From: Cololabis saira
Taxonomy: Eukaryota > Chordata > Actinopteri > Beloniformes > Belonidae
DNA length: 64,000 bases
NCBI RefSeq assembly: GCF_033807715.1
Contig: NC_084596.1
Location: forward strand, 35,178,879-35,242,878
Direction of reading: 5' to 3'
The notes under the pieces are model-generated. The model made no database searches and had not been told where the DNA came from. It saw nothing but the letters and a program-made list of their open reading frames with translations. Below are positions 59,601 to 64,000 of the stretch, one piece after another. Each line of letters starts with the position of its first letter. The first letter of the stretch is position 1. Made by a program: the position numbers and the translations under genes.

Positions 59601-61202
59601 CTGCTCGTTCTTGCTCGAGCCTTTTCGACTCTGCTTGCCTTTCCAGTTCTAATGCTTTTTCTCTCTTCTTCTCAAGCTCCCTCTCTCTGTCCCTCTCCTC
59701 TAGCGCAGCAGACTTGAGCACACTCACAGGTCCTTCGCCGTGGGCCAAAGGTGCTCCTATGATACCTTGGTGGGTGCCTGGAATCATGGGAAATGGTGCA
59801 TGTCCTGCAGTGTTGGCTGTGTGACTGATTGCAGACACCAGACCTTCTGGAGGCCCTCTGCCAGGAAGTGATGTAGTAGAAGGTGAACTGCCTCCTTCCC
59901 CTTCTGTGCCATGCCAGCCCGCTCCAGAGAAAGCCCCTTCCGACTCCATTTTACGTGCGAGAAGGGTCAGGGGTCCAGGCTTGCGCTCAACACTTCTCTC
60001 TGGCTCTGGGCTGCTACTACGGCTACCGCTACTGGAAGAACCAGAGCTGGAGCTACTGGGTGAGTGCCTGAGGGGGGCGACATCAGGACTAGGCGGGCTC
60101 TGTTTAGGGGTGTCAGGTAAAGGGAACGATAACTCTGGAGGTGGGGAGGGAGGAGGTGTTGGCTGGCGGAGTTGAGGAGAAAACAGAGAAGGGATATTTT
60201 GCTGCTGGGGTTGACGGGATGCCATAGACCTCTCTCTTGCGGCGGGCACCTTTGCTGGCTCTCTGAAGTTTTTCCTTCGGGCATTGTTGTCCCAGTCATC
60301 GTCGTCACCATCCTCGTCTCCATCCTCACTGTCTTCATCATTGCTGTCAGCTGCAGCCTTGCTGGATGCAGAACCTACGTCTTGCCATTTCCCACCACCA
60401 GGAGCCCGCACGCCCATAGAGCCAGAGGCAGGTGGACTGGACACGTCAGCCTCCTGATTTTTATTAACTTCTCCTGCATTCACTGAGTCCGACAACCCCT
60501 CTGCGTTAGAGGGACCGGCTGGCTTGTGTTGCCCAGCTAAAGCTGGGGTAGCATCCTGATAAGACAAAGGGAGATCAGACGTTTTAAGTGGATTTCTTGA
60601 CACTATATTTGTCCAACAAGTGTTAATACTAAAGAGCTTTTAGAGTTTGAAAATAATGCCAAGGTAAAAAAATAGTTTGATAAACAAGAAAAGAACAAGC
60701 GGTCAAACCTGAGCAGGGGGCGGGCATGATGTACTGTTATTAACATCTGTGTGGTCCTCTTGCTCTGTTCACAGAAGAAGAATAAATGAAAACCACGAGT
60801 CTTTTGACTCATGTGGGCATTGTAACTTAAATAAGGGCAATAGAAAATTACAACTGCACTTACCATTTGTTTCATATGCTTCACGAGCCTCTCTCTCCAG
60901 CCGTTGCCTCAGGAGCTCCTGTTGCTTAGCCAAATACTGCTTGATAAAACTGTTTTGGCTCATTTCCTCACCAATCTAAACACAGGGGAAATAAAAAAAA
61001 AAGGACAATGCTGCAAGGTCACTAAAACCTTTTGTGCAAACATTTATAAGAATTGTATTGATTCACATTTTGTTATTTGCACTTAAACAGCTTCAGCGTT
61101 TAAGATTAAAAAAAGGAAAATCTTTCAAACTCTTACCTGAGAGTTTGGCTGCAGTCCAACATGAGCAGTGGAGGTCCTCTGCAAATTCTCCAGCATGAGA
61201 GC
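43916..61202 (-). CDS. acin1: Apoptotic chromatin condensation inducer 1 (Acinus), 5' exon(s) missing
   Basis: Seventeen exons, 5' to 3': 61202-61137, 60975-60864, 60764-60709, 60555-57682, 56729-56583, 55494-55406, 51446-51389, 49578-49539, 49289-49147, 47955-47812, 47669-47474, 47164-47019, 46193-46086, 45986-45879, 45804-45498, 44473-44382, 44284-43916. All have AG/GT borders and matching phases: 5,055 nt, 1,684 codons plus stop. Diagnostic segments: [51 protein letters not shown], an RRM-like domain over exons 12-14 ([20 protein letters not shown]...SHCYVTYSS), [20 protein letters not shown] and a basic RD/RE/RS tail. ACIN1 is a nuclear splicing and exon-junction factor of the ASAP complex with RNPS1 and SAP18; I associate the KLLDDLF segment with that binding. 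The N-terminal SAP domain should lie beyond 64000. Exon 4 of this set (2,874 nt) carries a very long charged helix. Confidence 0.95.
44561..44630. repeat. (TA)n microsatellite in the penultimate-but-one acin1 intron
   Basis: About 70 bp of uninterrupted TA next to the DNA element at 44650. Confidence 0.95.
44650..45458. mobile_element. Non-autonomous DNA transposon-like repeat filling an acin1 intron
   Basis: It begins GGGTTGGGGAGTAACAGGTT and ends GTAACCCTCCCAACT, which are imperfect inverted ends. The interior has the AAAAGTAACTAAGAGTA style of common teleost repeats. No perfect target duplication was found. It occupies about 80% of the 1,024-bp intron 44474-45497. Confidence 0.65.
48334..48775. 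mobile_element. Mariner/pogo (Tigger-like) MITE in an acin1 intron
   Basis: It starts CAGTAATCCCTCGTTTTTCA, ends ATAGCGAGGGATTTCTG, and is flanked by TA on both sides (48332-48333 and 48776-48777). The left end reads into TCACGGGGGTTACGTTCC and AACCTGTGATAGGTGAAATC, typical of Tigger-type elements. No transposase remains. Confidence 0.85.
49580..51388 (-). other. acin1 intron between coding exons 7 and 8 of the window
   Basis: About 1.8 kb with no coding signal on either strand and no clear repeat ends. Confidence 0.5.
51960..52075 (+). repeat. Retroposon 3' tail (CTATACAAATAAACTTGCC)
   Basis: GTACCTTGAACTGCCTTGAT then GAAATGTGCTATACAAATAA and ACTTGCCTTGC is a common teleost retroposon end. 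A decayed relative flanks the hAT at 6390-6855. Confidence 0.6.
52340..52736 (-). promoter_or_regulatory. acin1: Candidate internal promoter for a short acin1 transcript
   Basis: A CpG-rich patch (about 52390-52710) sits in a long AT-rich intron just upstream, on the minus strand, of the exon at 51389-51446. That exon contains ATG GCA GAT TCA in a strong start context (GCCATGG), in the acin1 frame. A donor-like CAGA|GTGAGA lies with its GT at 52380-52379. Mammalian ACIN1 is known to make short forms. The promoter itself is inference. Confidence 0.4.
52740..52845. mobile_element. Short PIF/Harbinger-like MITE, about 106 bp
   Basis: The ends AGCCTCAATTATGGTTCCGC and its near-perfect inverted partner (GCGGAACCATAAATCAGCC) give inverted repeats of about 37 bp, leaving only about 30 bp of unique centre. 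The flanks are TAA and TTA, close to the 3-bp target site of this superfamily. Confidence 0.7.
52850..55405. other. acin1 long intron
   Basis: AT-rich intron between 55405 and 51447. Apart from the features at 51960-52845 I see no repeat ends, RNA gene or exon. Confidence 0.5.
58495..59700 (-). other. acin1: Region of acin1 exon encoding an approximately 400-aa charged single alpha-helix
   Basis: About 402 consecutive codons, almost all Glu, Lys, Arg, Leu, Ala, Gln and Ile. There is no Pro or Gly and almost no aromatic residue. Units such as [11 protein letters not shown] and [11 protein letters not shown] recur in tandem. Regular E-(x3)-K/R spacing is the signature of stable single alpha-helices rather than a leucine-heptad coiled coil. 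The human ACIN1 sequence as I remember it has no segment of this length. Confidence 0.85.
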
Positions 61203-61700
61203 CTGTTATTGAGACCAGAAGCTTTATTCAGGCAGTATAAACAAGGTAGGGGTATTTTTCCAGAGACAAACTAGTAACAGTAACATATCCACTAATAATT
61301 TTGAACACATGCCTGCTGTTACTTCCTCCCTCCGTGTTTTATACTTCAGTCTATGCTACTAGCAAAGATATGACAAGTGGGCAGCACTGACAAACAAACA
61401 AGTATCCCAACCTAAAGTTAGAGGAAGATGGCATGCAACAAAGCTAAGAAGCAAATAAGTAAGATTAATGTCATCATAATGAATCAAACCCCAGCAGGTA
61501 AAGGAATTACCTGAATGTGACAGAAAGAAACCACAAAATGATAGCATGGGACTTAAATCTTGCAACTAAACACGTTTATGGGGTCAAAAATCTCAGTCCT
61601 TTCTCTAAATGCAGTGCTCTGTCCTATTTGTGTGCAGCTTACATTTGCACGGAGGGGGAACGAAAATAATAACAAAAGGAGTGTGCAGATTCATAAACGA
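61203..61700 (-). other. acin1 5' intron, nothing recognised
   Basis: Intron sequence upstream of the first acin1 exon in the window. No SAP-domain exon was found here or further right. Confidence 0.5.
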
Positions 61701-62420
61701 TGGGTCAAATTGCACAATCATAACTTTCAAGTGTTTTGCCTCGTGATAAAACGACAACTACTGACGCTTTAAGTCTTAAAGTAAACAGCATGTGTAATGA
61801 TGAAGAGACTAAGCAAATAGAAACGTCTTTCATAAAGTATAACGAGTCAAAAAGTGTTATTATGATCTGCAGAACTGTGGAAGATAGACATGTGACTTTT
61901 CCTGACTTTAAACTGTCAGGTAATGTTCTGAATATCTGTAGTGAAGTGAAATATCTTGGCCACGTGATCACAGATGAACTGACAGATGACGAGGACATTT
62001 ATCGTCAGTGTTGTATGTTGTATGTGCAAGCAAATGTATTGTCACGTAAATTTAGTTGTTGTACGGTTGGAGTGAAGTTGACTCTGTTCAAAGCGTATTG
62101 TTCACCTCTGTACACTGCACATCTGTGGCTGAACTATAAAAAAGCCTTCAGATACTGCAAGTGGCATACAATGATGCTCTGAGGATACTGTTAAAAAAGG
62201 CCCAGACGGACGAGCGCGAGTAAGATGTTTGTGAGTGCTGGAGTGAACACACTGCAATCTGTTTTGAGAAATGTAATGTACAGGTTTATCTGTCGGTTAA
62301 ATCATTCTGATAATCAAAATTGTTGTGGTACCGGTGAACATTATGTACAGGGCTACACGCTGCACGTTGGTATAAGTGTCTTTTAAAATGAGTCGGACTA
62401 TTTTTTATTTCTGTATTTTT
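61701..62420 (+). mobile_element. Decayed LINE reverse-transcriptase fragment (C-terminal part)
   Basis: The frame at 61736-62182 includes VKYLGHVITDELTDDEDIYR and LFKAYCSPLYTAHLW, typical of the C-terminal end of a non-LTR retrotransposon ORF2. Similarity continues past the stop in another frame (KMFVSAGVNTLQS, RFICRLNHS near 62225-62320), so at least one frameshift has broken it. It is not functional. Confidence 0.75.
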
Positions 62421-62679
62421 TTAATCTTTTGTATTGTGTGTTTTTGATCGATTGAAATTCTTTATTCAGTCACATCACACTACAAGCATGAAACACAAAC
62501 ATTATCGAAAAAATAGTGACTGAAAAGGCACAGGCAGAAGCATAGTGCTTATATTAATGCCTGTCCTACTTACAAACAAACAATAGCAAAACTAAACCAG
62601 AAAAGGAGGACCAATAAGGTTTAAATATATAGTAGTAAAGACATTCTTTATATATATATAAATATCAGAGAACATCAAC

Positions 62680-63302
62680 AAACAATAAGTATCTGGGAAC
62701 TATAATAGACAATAAGCTGACATTTGCGAGTAACACCAACTTAATTTACAAGAAAAGTCAGCAGCGTCTGTACTGTCTTAGAAAACTGTCCAAATTCCAT
62801 GTCGATTCATCCTTGATGTCCATGTTTTATCGCTCTTTCATTGAGTCTGTATTAACTTTTTCTTTCATTTGTTGGTTTTCATCAGTTAGGGTAAAGCAGA
62901 AAACTGTTCTTACCAAGGTGGTTAATGTCTGTGGTAAAATAATTGGCTCTGCTCAGGTGACTCTACAGGACCTGTATAACAAACAGCTGTATAGGAAAGC
63001 AAAAACTATCCTATCGGACTGTTCCCACCTCTACACCAAGAGTTTCAGTTTCTCTCATCGGGTACATTGCTCAGACTTCCACTTCTCAAAACTAATAGAT
63101 ATAAACATTATTTTGTACCTCCTGCCATCTCCCTTCTCAATTCCATGAGGAAAAGGTAGCTGTTGTGGGGCTTGGATTTTTAGACTTTTAGATTTAAAGT
63201 CGTTGTCCTTTTTTTTTTTTTACTATGTGTATATGTCTACATATTGCTGCAAGATTAATTGCCCCATTGGGGACAATTAAAGTTACTGATTGATTGATTG
63301 AA
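62680..63302 (+). mobile_element. LINE ORF2 C-terminus and 3' end (CR1/L2/Rex1-like)
   Basis: Translation gives LGTIIDNKLTFASNTNLIYK, MSMFYRSFIESVLTFSF and CGKIIGSAQ, a very common fish LINE ending. After the stop comes ATTGGGGACAATTAAAGTTA and a (TGATTGAT) tail, the true 3' terminus. It is 5'-truncated, as most LINE insertions are. Confidence 0.85.
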
Positions 63303-63326
63303 CAAAAACAAACATTAACATTTGCA

Positions 63327-64000
63327 GTGGTGGACAGTAACGGAGTAAATTTACTTGAGTACTGTACTTAAGTACATATCCAGAGGATTTGTACTTTACT
63401 TGAGTATTAGATTTCTTTAGTACTTATTACTCTTACTTGAATACATATCCAAGACAAATATTTTTACTTTTACTCAAGTAAATTTCTAGGAAGGCTGAAA
63501 AGTACTTGTTACTTTCAGGTCTGCTCTTTTTTCTTCTTCCCTAAAATCCTATTGGACACAAGCTGTTTTTGTCAAAGGAGGAGACCTATCACAGTGCACG
63601 CTCTCCACTGGGATATACGTAAAGCGGAAATACATCAAGCCTCCCCCTGAGGGGGATCCAGACTTAGTTGGATGCTGCAGGTTCATTTGGTTTCAGTTCA
63701 TGATTGTTAATAAATTCTGCATCATCTGCTGTCCTCTTATGATCCCATTCTTTTGATTTGTTTTTGGTGTTTCTGCAGGTTTTATATAACATTGTGGTTC
63801 TAAAAGCAGCACATCAGTGCAGCTGGTTTCAAAGAGTTAATTCTCAGAAACAAGAGTTAAAAGATCCTTAGATTAATTTAGAAAAAATATAGTAATTTAC
63901 TGATGTGGAAAATAAGAAATTTACTCTTACTCTTACTTTTACTTAAAGTAAATTTAAAAGCATTTACTTTTGGATACTTAAGTACCTTTAAAAGCAAGTA
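63327..64000 (+). repeat. ACTTGAGTA-type dispersed repeat, may run off right edge
   Basis: It begins CAGTGGTGGACAGTAACGGA and consists of TTTACTTGAGTACTGTACTT-like words. The same words recur at 63900-64000, so the far end may be cut by the window. It is probably a non-autonomous DNA transposon. Confidence 0.6.

Noticed and set aside
58568..59824. Plus-strand 418-codon Ser/Arg/Phe-rich open frame
   Set aside because: It is the antisense shadow of the acin1 Glu/Lys/Arg helix exon. GAG/AAG/AGG codons read backwards give Ser, Leu and Phe.

Overview
This window is vertebrate nuclear DNA, almost certainly from a ray-finned (teleost) fish. The genes are split by GT-AG introns. The proteins match the vertebrate families SALL2, MMP14 (MT1-MMP) and ACIN1 (Acinus). 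The spacers are full of fish-type mobile elements: hAT MITEs with 8-bp target duplications, tRNA-derived SINE-like sequence, LINE 3' tails, Tc1/mariner relics and long (TA)n arrays. The lineage below teleost was not determined.

Layout: (1) 1-481, minus strand: the N-terminal exon of a TRIM-type RING/B-box E3 ligase gene that runs off the left edge; a possible 5'UTR exon and promoter lie near 1.25-1.33 kb. (2) 2-7 kb: repeat-rich spacer with LINE 3' ends, a (TA)n array, a SINE and a hAT MITE. (3) 7.4-16.4 kb, plus strand: sall2, a C2H2 zinc-finger repressor, with a non-coding first exon, one large coding exon and a short last exon. (4) 17.2-32.1 kb, plus strand: complete mmp14, 10 coding exons, 632 aa, with an unusual Arg/Glu-rich stem. 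(5) 32.1-42.9 kb: spacer between the two convergent genes, with TE relics and no credible gene. (6) 42.9-61.2 kb, minus strand: acin1, 17 coding exons in the window encoding 1,684 aa, with every intron phase compatible; the 5' SAP-domain exon(s) lie beyond the right edge. (7) 61.2-64 kb: acin1 5' intron, filled with LINE fragments and a DNA-transposon-like repeat.

SALL2, MMP14 and ACIN1 all map to human 14q11.2, so their close packing here supports the assignments. They have separate jobs: SALL2 is a nuclear transcription regulator, MMP14 is a plasma-membrane collagenase and pro-MMP2 activator, and ACIN1 is an exon-junction/splicing (ASAP complex) factor. They are linked genes, not an operon or pathway.

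I found no undescribed multi-gene system. The most interesting signals are structural: an approximately 400-residue uninterrupted charged helix encoded in one acin1 exon; near-identical inverted transposon copies flanking mmp14 exons 4-6; an Arg/Glu expansion in the MMP14 stem; a sall2 that seems to have lost its N-terminal repressor peptide and terminal finger pair; and a CpG-rich candidate internal promoter for a short acin1 form.
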